Shown: positions 53,256-61,995 of the stretch, piece after piece
Position numbering within the stretch: position 1 is the stretch's first letter
How the letters are laid out: every line of letters starts with the position of its first letter
DNA from: Oceanobacillus rekensis
Lineage (GTDB): Bacteria; Bacillota; Bacilli; Bacillales; Amphibacillaceae
Assembly: GCF_002153375.1 (NCBI RefSeq)
Contig: NZ_MTBQ01000007.1
Location: 19,055 to 83,054 of the forward strand
Direction of reading: 5' to 3'
Length of the DNA stretch: 64,000 bases
The notes under the pieces: generated by a model
The model's database searches: none
Seen by the model: the letters and a program-made list of their open reading frames with translations, nothing else
What the model was told of the DNA's origin: nothing
Made by a program: the position numbers and the translations under genes

Positions 53256-54965
53256 ATGATTATCAAAAAAGATGTCAAAATCCCGATGCGTGATGGCGTA
53301 CATATCGCTGCTGATATCTACCTTCCTGAAGGTGTAGAGAAAGTACCAGCATTACTTGCTCTTAGCCCATATGGTAAAGAACTGCAAGCACAGGCGTTAA
53401 CATTGCCTCCACAAGCACGTCCAAGTCATCTTTGGAATGGTGCGATTGAAGCAGGTGATATTAATGAAGTAGTATCTCGTGGTTACGCACATATTATCGC
53501 AGACACACGTGGTACTGGCGGTTCAGAAGGTCAAATGTGTGGTAACTATAACTCTGGTGGTCATGGAGACGGTAAAGATATCTATGACATCGTAGAATGG
53601 TTAGCACAGCAAGATTGGTGTGACGGCAATCTTGGGATGATCGGTATTTCATACTTTGCATCTATTCAACTATTAGGTGCCGCGGAACAACCACCACACT
53701 TAAAAGCCATCTTTGCAAATGGTGGTCACTTCGATCTCTATGAACTTTGTTATCACGGTGGCATCATGTGGTTAATGCCACGTGCTTCTCGTGAAGGACG
53801 CGGGGGCGATAGTGCTAACGCATTTAATAATGTAGCAAGTAAGAGCTCGAAAGTATTCACAAAAGAAGAGCTTAAACAAAAAACACAGGAACGCTTAAAC
53901 GATCCAGATATCGCCCATTGGTCAGATTTCGTGCACCTACTGCATTACCAAGATCGTCACGAATTATGGATGGATTACTTATTAAACCCACTTGATGGAC
54001 CATTTTGGCAAGAAAACAGTGCAATTGAAGTAGCGGGTAATGTAACCATCCCAACTTATTTACAAGCAAAATGGGGTCGCGGTTGGAATGTTGAGGGCAC
54101 AATCGAAGCTTTTCACAAAGTATCAGGCATTAAAAAACTTGATATCCAAGCACTTCCACCAATGTTAGAACGTCCATTTCATGAAAACCATGATGAAATG
54201 TTCCGTTGGTATGATTACTGGTTAAAAGGGATTGACACAGGCATTATGGATGAACCAACCGTACAGTTCTCTGTAGAAGGGTCTTACAAATGGCGTGGTG
54301 AGGATCAGTGGCCATTGCCAAATGAAGAAAAGAAAGAGTTCTACTTACGTCCTCGCCATAAAATAAGCGAGAAACCAGAACCATTAACATCTGAATATGC
54401 ACATCCAGATGGCTTCTACCAAGCACCATTAACAGTATCAACGAAATCAGAATCAATTAAATGGTCGAGTGAAAAATTTTTAGAGCCAGTAGAGATAACA
54501 GGTACAGGAGCATTATATATACATGCAAAAATCGATACAGATGATACAAACTTCATTGCGAAGCTTTATGATGTGGATCCTAATGGTAAACGTACATTAA
54601 TGACATCCGGTTATTTAAAAGCCTCTCACCGTGAACTAAATGAAGAAAAGTCAATCTATGGTGAGCCATGGCATCCACATGATCGTGCGGTACCGGTACC
54701 ACCTGGTGAAATTATCAAGTATGCGATTCGCTTATATCCTTTCTCATTCTTAATTAAAGCCGGACATCGTATTGAATTAGATCTTGCTTGTAATGAAGAC
54801 CTTGATGGAGAGGATACCAAATTATTACCACCAGATAGCTATCACTTACCAAGTGGACGTGCGACAACACATAAAATCTATAGGGACAAAGATCATCATT
54901 CACGTTTAGTATTACCAGTCATCCCGAAAGAGTTTAGCGTTGTTGGAAACCCAAGTGCAAACTGA
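53256..54965 (+). CDS. CocE/NonD-family hydrolase (X-Pro dipeptidyl-peptidase S15 fold)
   Basis: A 569-residue protein. The N-terminal alpha/beta-hydrolase has 'KIPMRDGVHIAADIYLP', 'IIADTRGTGGSEGQ' and nucleophile Ser132 in 'GMIGISYFASIQL'. A helical cap follows, then the C-terminal jelly-roll ('FLEPVEITGTGALYIHAKIDTDDTNF' in part, 'HRIELDLACNED'). CocE hydrolyses cocaine esters and NonD-type members act on esters or macrolactones, so an ester substrate in this catabolic cluster is likely. There is no signal peptide. The AGGAGCG site precedes ATG. Confidence 0.85.
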   Translation: MIIKKDVKIPMRDGVHIAADIYLPEGVEKVPALLALSPYGKELQAQALTLPPQARPSHLWNGAIEAGDINEVVSRGYAHIIADTRGTGGSEGQMCGNYNSGGHGDGKDIYDIVEWLAQQDWCDGNLGMIGISYFASIQLLGAAEQPPHLKAIFANGGHFDLYELCYHGGIMWLMPRASREGRGGDSANAFNNVASKSSKVFTKEELKQKTQERLNDPDIAHWSDFVHLLHYQDRHELWMDYLLNPLDGPFWQENSAIEVAGNVTIPTYLQAKWGRGWNVEGTIEAFHKVSGIKKLDIQALPPMLERPFHENHDEMFRWYDYWLKGIDTGIMDEPTVQFSVEGSYKWRGEDQWPLPNEEKKEFYLRPRHKISEKPEPLTSEYAHPDGFYQAPLTVSTKSESIKWSSEKFLEPVEITGTGALYIHAKIDTDDTNFIAKLYDVDPNGKRTLMTSGYLKASHRELNEEKSIYGEPWHPHDRAVPVPPGEIIKYAIRLYPFSFLIKAGHRIELDLACNEDLDGEDTKLLPPDSYHLPSGRATTHKIYRDKDHHSRLVLPVIPKEFSVVGNPSAN

Positions 54966-55100
54966 GGCAGAAGGAAACATTAAATAATTCATATTGCTTA
55001 ATCAGGCTATATCTCCTGCAAAAAAAAACAATTTGTAGTGCCTCCTTCGTTTTAAAATAAGTAGGCACTGTGGAATAAATTAACTATAGGAGTGAACGAC

Positions 55101-56054
55101 ATGAAGGATTCCGTACGTGTTATTCCAATCGAATGTAAATTTGGCCCAACATCTGCATACGCCTACTATATCGACGCTGCAGAGCCTGCACTTATTGATA
55201 CTGGTATTGCGTCATCCGCTTCAAACGAAATTGAGGCAGTTCTTGCTGCGAATGGCATACGTATGGAAGATATTCGCTGGATTCTTCTGACTCATGGGCA
55301 TGTTGACCATCTTGGTGGCGCCCGAGCAATATGGGAGAAAACAGGAGGGCTTGCTGAAGTTGTAATTCCTCGGAAGGAAGCATATTTACTTCGTGATCGC
55401 AGTGCACAAATAACAGACTATAAGCAACTTCAAGGGCAATACTTGGATGCGGAAATACAAGGAAAGCATAAAGCAATCCTGTTAAACGACATCGGAGCAG
55501 ATTTGGAGCCAACCCTAGAAGTTTTTGAAGGCGATCATATATCGCTTGGTGGTGATGTGTCTATTACCGTAGTGGAAACACCAGGACACTCGGTTGGATC
55601 GGTGACATTTGTCCTTGATGACCTAAACTGGGCTTTTGCAGCTGATGCTGTGCAAATGTTTGGTGGTGTAAAGAGTGGAATTCCTACGATTGAAGACCCT
55701 ATGCTTTACCGCAGGAGCGTGCAGCATCTTCTTGAGGAAGTGCGTCCGAAGCGCCTATACTTAGGGCATCATTTCCAGGACTCAAACGGAGTGATTATCC
55801 ATCCAGTAGTGGAGGAGGAGCAGGTTTCCACTGTTCTTAAAGCAAGTCTCGAGATGGATGTGAAGCTCGCTGACGTTGTCGGGCGGCATCTATCTGGAGG
55901 TGGAAAGTCAAATGAAGGGGAAGGGTTATATGGACCGTTTGAATCAATCGCATCCGAGATTGGCTATACAGGTGATCCACGTAACTTGCCTTGTGCCTTC
56001 TTTGTGACAATGCACGGTTATCAAAAAGAACTTATGGCTGCACAGAATAAATGA
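55101..56054 (+). CDS. Cytosolic metallo-beta-lactamase-fold hydrolase
   Basis: A 317-residue MBL-fold protein. The zinc motif is 'LTHGHVDHLGG' (His65, His67, Asp69, His70), with further ligands in 'ETPGHSVGSV', 'FAADAVQMFGG' and 'LYLGHHF'. It has no signal peptide, unlike the exported MBL protein at 46363. The family includes thioesterases, lactonases and glyoxalase II-like enzymes; in front of a CoA-transferase, a thioester or lactone is the natural guess. ATG 55101 has AGGAG 8 bases upstream. Confidence 0.82.
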   Translation: MKDSVRVIPIECKFGPTSAYAYYIDAAEPALIDTGIASSASNEIEAVLAANGIRMEDIRWILLTHGHVDHLGGARAIWEKTGGLAEVVIPRKEAYLLRDRSAQITDYKQLQGQYLDAEIQGKHKAILLNDIGADLEPTLEVFEGDHISLGGDVSITVVETPGHSVGSVTFVLDDLNWAFAADAVQMFGGVKSGIPTIEDPMLYRRSVQHLLEEVRPKRLYLGHHFQDSNGVIIHPVVEEEQVSTVLKASLEMDVKLADVVGRHLSGGGKSNEGEGLYGPFESIASEIGYTGDPRNLPCAFFVTMHGYQKELMAAQNK

Positions 56055-56070
56055 AAGGAGGAAAATATAA

Positions 56071-56766
56071 ATGATCAATAAGAAATTTGAAAGTACAGCA
56101 CAAGCTGTTGCAGACATGAAAGATGGGGCGACACTGCTCGTTGGAGGATTTGGGGGAAGCGGACTACCGTCACATCTTGTTGCAGCCCTCACAGAGCAAG
56201 GAGCAAAGGACTTAACAGTTGTTTCAAATAATATTGGTGCAGTGAGCGATGGCGTAGCAGCACTTATTAGTAACAATCAAGTGCGAAGGATTATATGCTC
56301 TTTCCCTGTTGGCCCACACGCTGAGGATTTGATTGAGCGTCTCCAGAGTGGCACAATCGAGTTAGAAATCGCCCCTCAAGGAACATTAGCGGAGCGTATC
56401 CGTGCGGGTGGTGCGGGCATCCCAGCCTTTTACACACCAACAGCAGTAAACACGGAACTTGGTGAAGGCAAGGAAATGCGTGAATTCAATGGACGGTCGC
56501 ATCTTTTAGAGCATGCAATCACAGGTGATTATGCTTTTATCAAGGCACACCGGGCAGACCGTTGGGGTAATCTTGTTTACCGAAAGACGCAACGTAACTT
56601 TAACCCGGTGATGGCGACTGCAGCACAAATTACAATCGCTGAGGTAAGTGAAATTGTAGAAGTAGGAGAGATTGAACCAGAAGTAATTGTAACGCCTAGT
56701 ATTTATGTGGATCGTTTAATACAAGTGGAAGCGCAACATGAAGGGAGGGTATTAGTAAATGAGTAA
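56071..56766 (+). CDS. 3-oxoacid CoA-transferase, subunit A
   Basis: 231 residues of the CoA-transferase family I alpha subunit. It has 'DGATLLVGGFGGSGLPSHLVAAL', 'VSNNIGAVSDGVAAL' and 'PTAVNTELGEGKEM', which match the succinyl-CoA:3-ketoacid/3-oxoadipate type. With subunit B it moves CoA between a dicarboxylate or acyl donor and a 3-oxo acid. AAAGGAGG precedes ATG, and the 3' end overlaps subunit B by 8 bases. Confidence 0.92.
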   Translation: MINKKFESTAQAVADMKDGATLLVGGFGGSGLPSHLVAALTEQGAKDLTVVSNNIGAVSDGVAALISNNQVRRIICSFPVGPHAEDLIERLQSGTIELEIAPQGTLAERIRAGGAGIPAFYTPTAVNTELGEGKEMREFNGRSHLLEHAITGDYAFIKAHRADRWGNLVYRKTQRNFNPVMATAAQITIAEVSEIVEVGEIEPEVIVTPSIYVDRLIQVEAQHEGRVLVNE

Positions 56767-57433
56767 AGACCAAAAAGAAGTAATGGGATGGAAAATGCCG
56801 GAGTTAGCTTCACGATTAGCACTAGACCTGGAAGATGGATGGTTTGTTAATCTTGGAATTGGTTTACCGACACTTGTTGCCGATTACATTCCGGAAGGCC
56901 GGGAAATCATTTTGCACAGTGAGAATGGACTTCTCGGATTAGGTCCAAAACCTGAAGCCGGTGAAGAGGATCCAGATCTTGTGAATGCTGGAAAGGAACC
57001 AATCACATTAAAACCAGGGGGCTCCTACTTCTCGCAATCAGAATCATTTGCATTGATCCGTGGTGGTCACCTTGATGCAGCAGTACTTGGGGCATTCCAG
57101 GTCTCGATGCATGGTGATCTTGCCAGTTGGAAGCTCCCAAATGCTACGCTTGGACGTGTAGGAGGTGCCATGGACCTTACTGTTGGCAGTAAACGGGTTT
57201 TCCTTTTTATGCAGCATTGCACTAATAAGGGAGAGGCGAAAATCGTTGAAGAATGTTCGTTTCCACTTACAGCAACTAGATGTGTAGACCGTATCTATAC
57301 AAATCTTGCGGTAATTGATGTGACAGAAGGCGGTCTTGTTGTCAAAGAGCTAGCTCCTGGGGTAAAATTTGAAGAAGTACAAGAACGTACTGCAGCACCG
57401 CTTCAGAGAAGTGAAGCATTATTAGTCAAGTAA
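56759..57433 (+). CDS. 3-oxoacid CoA-transferase, subunit B
   Basis: 224 residues carrying the active-site glutamate Glu55 in the hallmark 'LHSENGLLGLGP', plus 'NLGIGLPTLVADYIP' and 'GGHLDAAVLGAFQVS'. Glu55 forms the glutamyl-CoA intermediate. Together with subunit A it would activate a 3-oxo acid produced by the upstream hydrolases so that it can be cleaved as a CoA thioester. Confidence 0.93.
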   Translation: MSKDQKEVMGWKMPELASRLALDLEDGWFVNLGIGLPTLVADYIPEGREIILHSENGLLGLGPKPEAGEEDPDLVNAGKEPITLKPGGSYFSQSESFALIRGGHLDAAVLGAFQVSMHGDLASWKLPNATLGRVGGAMDLTVGSKRVFLFMQHCTNKGEAKIVEECSFPLTATRCVDRIYTNLAVIDVTEGGLVVKELAPGVKFEEVQERTAAPLQRSEALLVK

Positions 57434-57460
57434 TCATAGATTCATAGGAGGTGGATGAAG

Positions 57461-58210
57461 ATGAATAAACAAATACTGAATATTGACCGCAGTTCTTCGG
57501 TCCCCCTCTATAAGCAAATTAAAGAGATTCTGATCGAAGAAATCCGTGCAAGCGATAGCGATCCTCTCCGTCCGATCAGTACGGAGGAAGAGCTTGTTCA
57601 AAGATTCCATGTGAGTCGAGCGCCTGTTCGCCAGGCATTGAAAGAGCTTACAAATGAGGGTTATGTTTATAGGGAGCGTGCAAAAGGAACTTTCCCAATG
57701 CGACAACTTCCAGTAAGACCCCCCGGACTAGAGCTCGGTGGGCTTGTCGGCTATCTTCGTGAACAAGGAATGGAATCAAAGTCGTTTGTCTTAGACATTG
57801 GTCGTATGGAACCGCCTAACGACATTTCTTCTATTCTTGGCCTTGAGCCAAACGACAAGGTCCTTAAGGTCTCTCGGTTAATTCTTGTTCAGGAAAAGCC
57901 ACTCGTGTGGACGCAGACTTATTTATGTGTTCCAGAGGACTTTCAACCGAACGCAGAGCAGCTTGAGGAGGCAGAGAGTGTTTTCATGCTTCTTGAGCGT
58001 GAGCAGGGGATCTCCTTGTCCCGTGGTGAGCAACAAATGTGGGCAACCGCCGCGAGCATAGAAGAGGCGAAGAAATTGAGTATCAATGATGGAGAACCTG
58101 TTCTCATTGGGGAGACCAAACTGTACACACATAATGATCGCCTTATTGGCTGGAGACGGGCTGTCCATAGAGCTGACGACTATAAGTACACCTTTACAGT
58201 AAATCGATGA
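57461..58210 (+). CDS. GntR-family regulator, HutC/UTRA type
   Basis: About 249 residues. The N-terminal winged helix has 'VPLYKQIKEILIEEI', 'RPISTEEELVQRFHVSRAPVRQALKELTNEGYVYRERAKGTF' in parts. The C-terminal UTRA ligand-binding domain has 'GLEPNDKVLKVSRLILV', 'EKPLVWTQTYL' and 'GWRRAVHRADDYKYTFTV'. ATG 57461 gives a better distance from AGGAGG (57446-57451) than ATG 57455. As the last gene after the CoA-transferase it is the likely repressor of the cluster, released by a pathway acid or CoA ester. Confidence 0.9.
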   Translation: MNKQILNIDRSSSVPLYKQIKEILIEEIRASDSDPLRPISTEEELVQRFHVSRAPVRQALKELTNEGYVYRERAKGTFPMRQLPVRPPGLELGGLVGYLREQGMESKSFVLDIGRMEPPNDISSILGLEPNDKVLKVSRLILVQEKPLVWTQTYLCVPEDFQPNAEQLEEAESVFMLLEREQGISLSRGEQQMWATAASIEEAKKLSINDGEPVLIGETKLYTHNDRLIGWRRAVHRADDYKYTFTVNR

Positions 58211-58582
58211 GGAAGAAGAATGGATTTCATTCGGATTAAATTGATGTGACACTGGCTTATTTGTCGGCATGTCTAAACAAAAAGGAATCATTTTTGGATG
58301 CCGTATCGTAGACAAACTCTTTAAAACTGTAAGAAGTCGGGGGTTTGTCTATGGTCCAGAGTTCTAAAGTGAAGATTTTACTATCCAAATACCGATCATT
58401 TGACAGCGGTTTCAAATATAACTATAAATTTTAAAGAATGAACTGCCGAGTAATAATGGATTTTTATAAGTTAATCCCATTTCAATTATAATAGTTGTAA
58501 ATTTCCGAATATTGGCATTTATAAAATAACTTTCGATAACCATATGAGAATATTTAGCAAAAAAACCTAGGAGGGAAAAATC
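58211..58582. other. Intergenic region with a hairpin
   Basis: No gene. TAGACAAACTC (58309-58319) and GGGTTTGTCTA (58341-58351) pair with one G-U, without a clear T run; they may be a weak terminator after the GntR gene. The stretch before 58583 is AT-rich and promoter-like, with AGGAGG before the next start. Confidence 0.45.
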
Positions 58583-59704
58583 ATGAGTTTAAAGGGAAAA
58601 AAGAATTCAGAATTAAGAGTTGCTATTATTGGTGGAGGTTTTGGCGGTGCAGCAGCTGCAGTTGCTTTGCATAGTGCAGGAATTAAGGCTGATTTATATG
58701 AGCAAGCACCAGTTGTCGGAGAGGTTGGTGCTGGAATTGGGATGCGGCCACCAACTGTTAAGTGTTTCAGGGATTGGGGCATTTATGATGCAATTGTAAG
58801 TAAGAGTACAGTAAGCCATTATATGCAAATTCTTAAAGGTAACGGAGAAGTAAAAATCAATGAGCAGTGGCCACTTTTAACGGATAATATAGATGAAAGA
58901 TGGTCGCGATTAATTCATCGAGCAGACTTCATCGAAACATTTATGGATCATATTCCACTTAAGAATGTTCATTTAGGATATAAATGCGAAACAGTTATTG
59001 AACATGATGATTATGTAGAAGTTCATTTTGAAAATGGTGAAAAAGTGGAAGTAGATTTAGTTGTTGGGGCAGACGGAATCCGTTCCAATATCCGTAAGCA
59101 ATTTATCAATGACTGTGAGCCTGTTCCCGCTAAAGCACACGCTTATCGGGCAGTTGTAGATAACCTGCACACATATGATTTTGCTAATGATAACATATTT
59201 AGAGTGTATGTCGAAGGGGATGTGATGGTATATCTATTACCATTAGAGCACAGAAATCAACTTTCTTTTGACGTGACGGTAAAATCTGAGGACATATCTT
59301 GGAGACCAGAAGTAACGAACGAAGGAATCTTAAACCTATTAAAAAACTTTGATCCTAATATTCAAAAGATAGCAGAAACGTTAACGATTGAAGACTATAC
59401 TTGTCGCTCACTTTTTGATATTGAACCACTTGATAACTGGAGCACTAATCGTATTACACTGCTTGGAGACTCTGCACATGCAATGCTTCATCATCAAGGT
59501 TCAGGTGCAAATATGGCTATTCAAGATGCGCATGCCCTGGCTGAAGCGTTACGTGATTCGGATACCATTCCAGAAGCATTACAACAATTTCAGTCAGTCA
59601 GAAAACCAATAACAGATGTCTATCAAAAATTATCACGTCAGGAGCCAACACAACAATCTGACACGGCATTTCCAGAAAAGGAAACTTTTGAAAAGGCGAA
59701 TTAG
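58583..59704 (+). CDS. FAD-dependent aromatic monooxygenase (salicylate hydroxylase-like)
   Basis: A 373-residue class A flavoprotein hydroxylase. It shows the FAD Rossmann motif 'VAIIGGGFGGAAAAVAL' (13-29), the 'DG' motif 'VVGADGIRSNIRK' and the 'GD' motif 'LLGDSAHAMLHHQGSGANMAIQDA' in part. Length and motifs match salicylate/6-hydroxynicotinate/3-hydroxybenzoate-type hydroxylases, which hydroxylate a ring with NAD(P)H and O2. It may start or end the pathway served by the neighbouring genes, though it has its own upstream region. No ring-cleavage gene is adjacent. Confidence 0.87.
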   Translation: MSLKGKKNSELRVAIIGGGFGGAAAAVALHSAGIKADLYEQAPVVGEVGAGIGMRPPTVKCFRDWGIYDAIVSKSTVSHYMQILKGNGEVKINEQWPLLTDNIDERWSRLIHRADFIETFMDHIPLKNVHLGYKCETVIEHDDYVEVHFENGEKVEVDLVVGADGIRSNIRKQFINDCEPVPAKAHAYRAVVDNLHTYDFANDNIFRVYVEGDVMVYLLPLEHRNQLSFDVTVKSEDISWRPEVTNEGILNLLKNFDPNIQKIAETLTIEDYTCRSLFDIEPLDNWSTNRITLLGDSAHAMLHHQGSGANMAIQDAHALAEALRDSDTIPEALQQFQSVRKPITDVYQKLSRQEPTQQSDTAFPEKETFEKAN

Positions 59705-59814
59705 TAATATAATCATCCTTTTAAACTATAAAGCTTTATTTTTTCACAAAAAAGATATGCTTTGCGAAAAGAATGAAATAATAGCAAAATAGAAACAAAG
59801 ATAAGAAAATATGA

Positions 59815-59862
59815 TTTACTTATACAAATTGTAAGGTATGATACTTTACAATTTGTATAAGT
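59815..59862 (+). promoter_or_regulatory. Promoter with a 17-bp palindromic operator before the esterase gene
   Basis: ACTTATACAAATTGTAA (59818-59834) and TTACAATTTGTATAAGT (59846-59862) are perfect inverted repeats around 11 bases. TTTACT (59815-59820) and TATGAT (59837-59842), 16 bases apart, form a sigma-A-like promoter inside the palindrome, so bound repressor would exclude RNA polymerase. Confidence 0.65.
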
Positions 59863-59899
59863 GACAACGAAGCAAAATAAAACAGGGAGGCTTTCACAA

Positions 59900-60832
59900 A
59901 TGTCATTACATCCAGAAATAAAGAAACTTTTTGATACTTTTCCTGCGTCAGATCCAAATGAGGAAATAAAAGTCATTCCAGAAGAAGCGAGAAAAAGTAT
60001 GAATGCGCCTTCTATACCACTTGAAAAGCGTGTCCAGGTTCATTCGATTGAGGACAAAAAAGTTCCGACTTCTGAAGCAGATATACCTGTACGAATTTAT
60101 ACACCAGAGGAAAAGTCGTCTTATCCAATTCTAATGTATTTTCACGGGGGAGCGTTTTTCTCGGGTAATCTAGAAAGTCATGACGAAATTGCTCGTCCGC
60201 TTGCTAGTGTTTCTGGCTATAAAGTGATTGCTGTTGATATGCGTCTTGCCCCAGAACACCCCTATCCTGCTGCATTGGTAGATTGCTACAATGTGACAAA
60301 ATGGGTAACAGAGCATAAGGGAGAATTAAACTGGGATGGCGAGAATCTTGCTATTTCTGGTGATAGTTCGGGCGGTAATTTAGCTGCAGCAGTATCCTTG
60401 ATGGCTCGTGAGAAAAGGGAATTTACAATTACAAAACAAGTATTATTTTATCCTTCCTTAGACCTTGATTTTAGCGATATATCACGCTATCCATCTTTAA
60501 CTGAAAACAGAAAGGGCTATGGATTGGAAACAGATGCATTACCTGAATTTAACTCTTTCTACTTATCTGGTGGTGCAGATCCGAATGATCCACTCGTTTC
60601 ACCGATTAAAGAGGAAAATTTAGAGAACCTTCCAGCAGCACTTGTTATCACAGCAGAACATGATCCACTTCGAGATGAGGGGGAACGCTTTGCTGAGAAC
60701 TTAAGAAAGTCTGGCGTACATGTTGAGACAAAAAGATATGATGGTGTCGTGCATGGCTTCTTAGGGAAATGGACACATCTTGATGAGTTTAAAGATGTTT
60801 ATCAGCGGACAGGTGAATTTTTAAATAAATAA
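59900..60832 (+). CDS. Alpha/beta-hydrolase, hormone-sensitive-lipase-type esterase
   Basis: A 310-residue esterase of family IV. The oxyanion motif is 'YFHGGAFFSG' (HGGA rather than HGGG), the nucleophile Ser156 lies in 'ISGDSSGGNLAAA', Asp in 'TAEHDPLRDEG' and His in 'GVVHGFLGKW'. It hydrolyses short-chain esters in the cytoplasm. ATG 59900 follows GGGAGG. The gene has its own palindrome-controlled promoter and a strong terminator, so it is monocistronic although it lies beside the catabolic cluster. Confidence 0.9.
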   Translation: MSLHPEIKKLFDTFPASDPNEEIKVIPEEARKSMNAPSIPLEKRVQVHSIEDKKVPTSEADIPVRIYTPEEKSSYPILMYFHGGAFFSGNLESHDEIARPLASVSGYKVIAVDMRLAPEHPYPAALVDCYNVTKWVTEHKGELNWDGENLAISGDSSGGNLAAAVSLMAREKREFTITKQVLFYPSLDLDFSDISRYPSLTENRKGYGLETDALPEFNSFYLSGGADPNDPLVSPIKEENLENLPAALVITAEHDPLRDEGERFAENLRKSGVHVETKRYDGVVHGFLGKWTHLDEFKDVYQRTGEFLNK

Positions 60833-60841
60833 ATCTAGTAA

Positions 60842-60895
60842 AAAGAGTCTGTCTTTCACTGCTTATAGCATCAAGTAATGAGGGACAGGCTCTTT
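60842..60895 (+). terminator. Intrinsic terminator after the esterase
   Basis: AAAGAGTCTGTC (60842-60853) pairs with GACAGGCTCTTT (60884-60895), with one G-U, and is extended by flanking partial pairing. Confidence 0.75.
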
Positions 60896-61090
60896 AAACT
60901 TGAGTTGAGGGTTTTGGTAATGCTAATTTTTCACTTCTTTAGCTAATCTCCCTTGAAGGAAATCATATTATTGTATGAAAGCGTCAGCGTATCAGTGATG
61001 GGGGACTTTAGATAATTATATGTTCTCACTTTAAGTGCAAACATAATTCATTAAAGTTCAAAACAATCTAGTTGAAGCGTGGGAAAGGTC

Positions 61091-61513
61091 TCATACTTCT
61101 TCACATCTCACCAAAAGCCCAACAATAATTCCAAACAGTGCATGGCCTGCTGTCCAGTAGATCCAGGCAGCCAAATCATTATAAGCAGGTGGTGTCTCTG
61201 TTAAGGAACTTAGGAAAAATAAAATACCTCCTCCAACCGTATAGGTTACCATATAAGGCAGCACTTTTCGTTCAAGTGCGAATGGTTTTAGTAAATAGAA
61301 CAAAATTACTACGCTGACAATGCAAGTGATGAAATGAAAAAGAAGCCCTGCCCCAGTGATGTCATTCCACTTTTTCAAAAACGGAATATAATCCATGTTG
61401 TATAGTAAAATGGATGCCGGATTTCCTGTCAACCGCTGAGTAATTTCCAACGATGCTGCAAGTGCAACTCCAGCGATGATACCAGTCAGGATTAGTTTGT
61501 AGAAACTCTTCAT
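61091..61513 (-). CDS. Small membrane protein of unknown function
   Basis: About 140 residues with four hydrophobic segments (near residues 7-25, 55-75, 85-105 and 115-135) and short charged loops. 'GLLFHFITCIVSVVILFYLL' and 'WIYWTAGHALFGIIVGLLV' suggest paired helices with buried His residues. It vaguely resembles the YagU/DUF1440 type but I cannot assign it. GTG 61519 and ATG 61513 are both possible starts; the ribosome binding site is weak. Confidence 0.6.
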   Translation of the reverse strand: MKSFYKLILTGIIAGVALAASLEITQRLTGNPASILLYNMDYIPFLKKWNDITGAGLLFHFITCIVSVVILFYLLKPFALERKVLPYMVTYTVGGGILFFLSSLTETPPAYNDLAAWIYWTAGHALFGIIVGLLVRCEEV

Positions 61514-61519
61514 TTTCAC

Positions 61520-61995
61520 ACCAGCTTTCTAGCATATATTTACCCTCCCGTTTTTAAAAGTAAACTGTTTTTAGAGGTGGCGGTTGGAAAATATCGTCCA
61601 AAGCATTTGAGTTTAGAGACATTGGAAAAAAGTTCCTGATCCCCATCGCTTTATAACATGAAAGCAATGGAAAGAGAGGCGCTTCAGTCTCGTACTCGGT
61701 CGATATACCCGCTGTCCAGTTGAATTATTCTTCCTTGTTCAGCAATGCAAAATCCCTATGACTGCTCATCGTGTATTCTAAATAAAATTCAAATACCATT
61801 AATACCCTCGTAAGCCTGCATTATTTTTCGAAGCTATTAATCGAATAGACTTAATAGTATGGCCCTTCCATAAGTTTATTTATTTGTACTAGGGGTAAAT
61901 AGGTTAAATACCTAGAATTCAATACATTTAAATTGAGCTTGATTTCTAGTTAAGTTTGAATACATAAACAACTTATTAGGAGGAACATCAAGATT
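61520..61995. other. Intergenic region with coding-like debris
   Basis: No intact gene. The reverse strand between about 61670 and 61745 reads 'IAEQGRIIQLDSGYIDRVRD' then stop, which looks like the tail of a lost protein that I cannot identify. A start-proximal AGGAGG precedes 61996. Confidence 0.35.
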
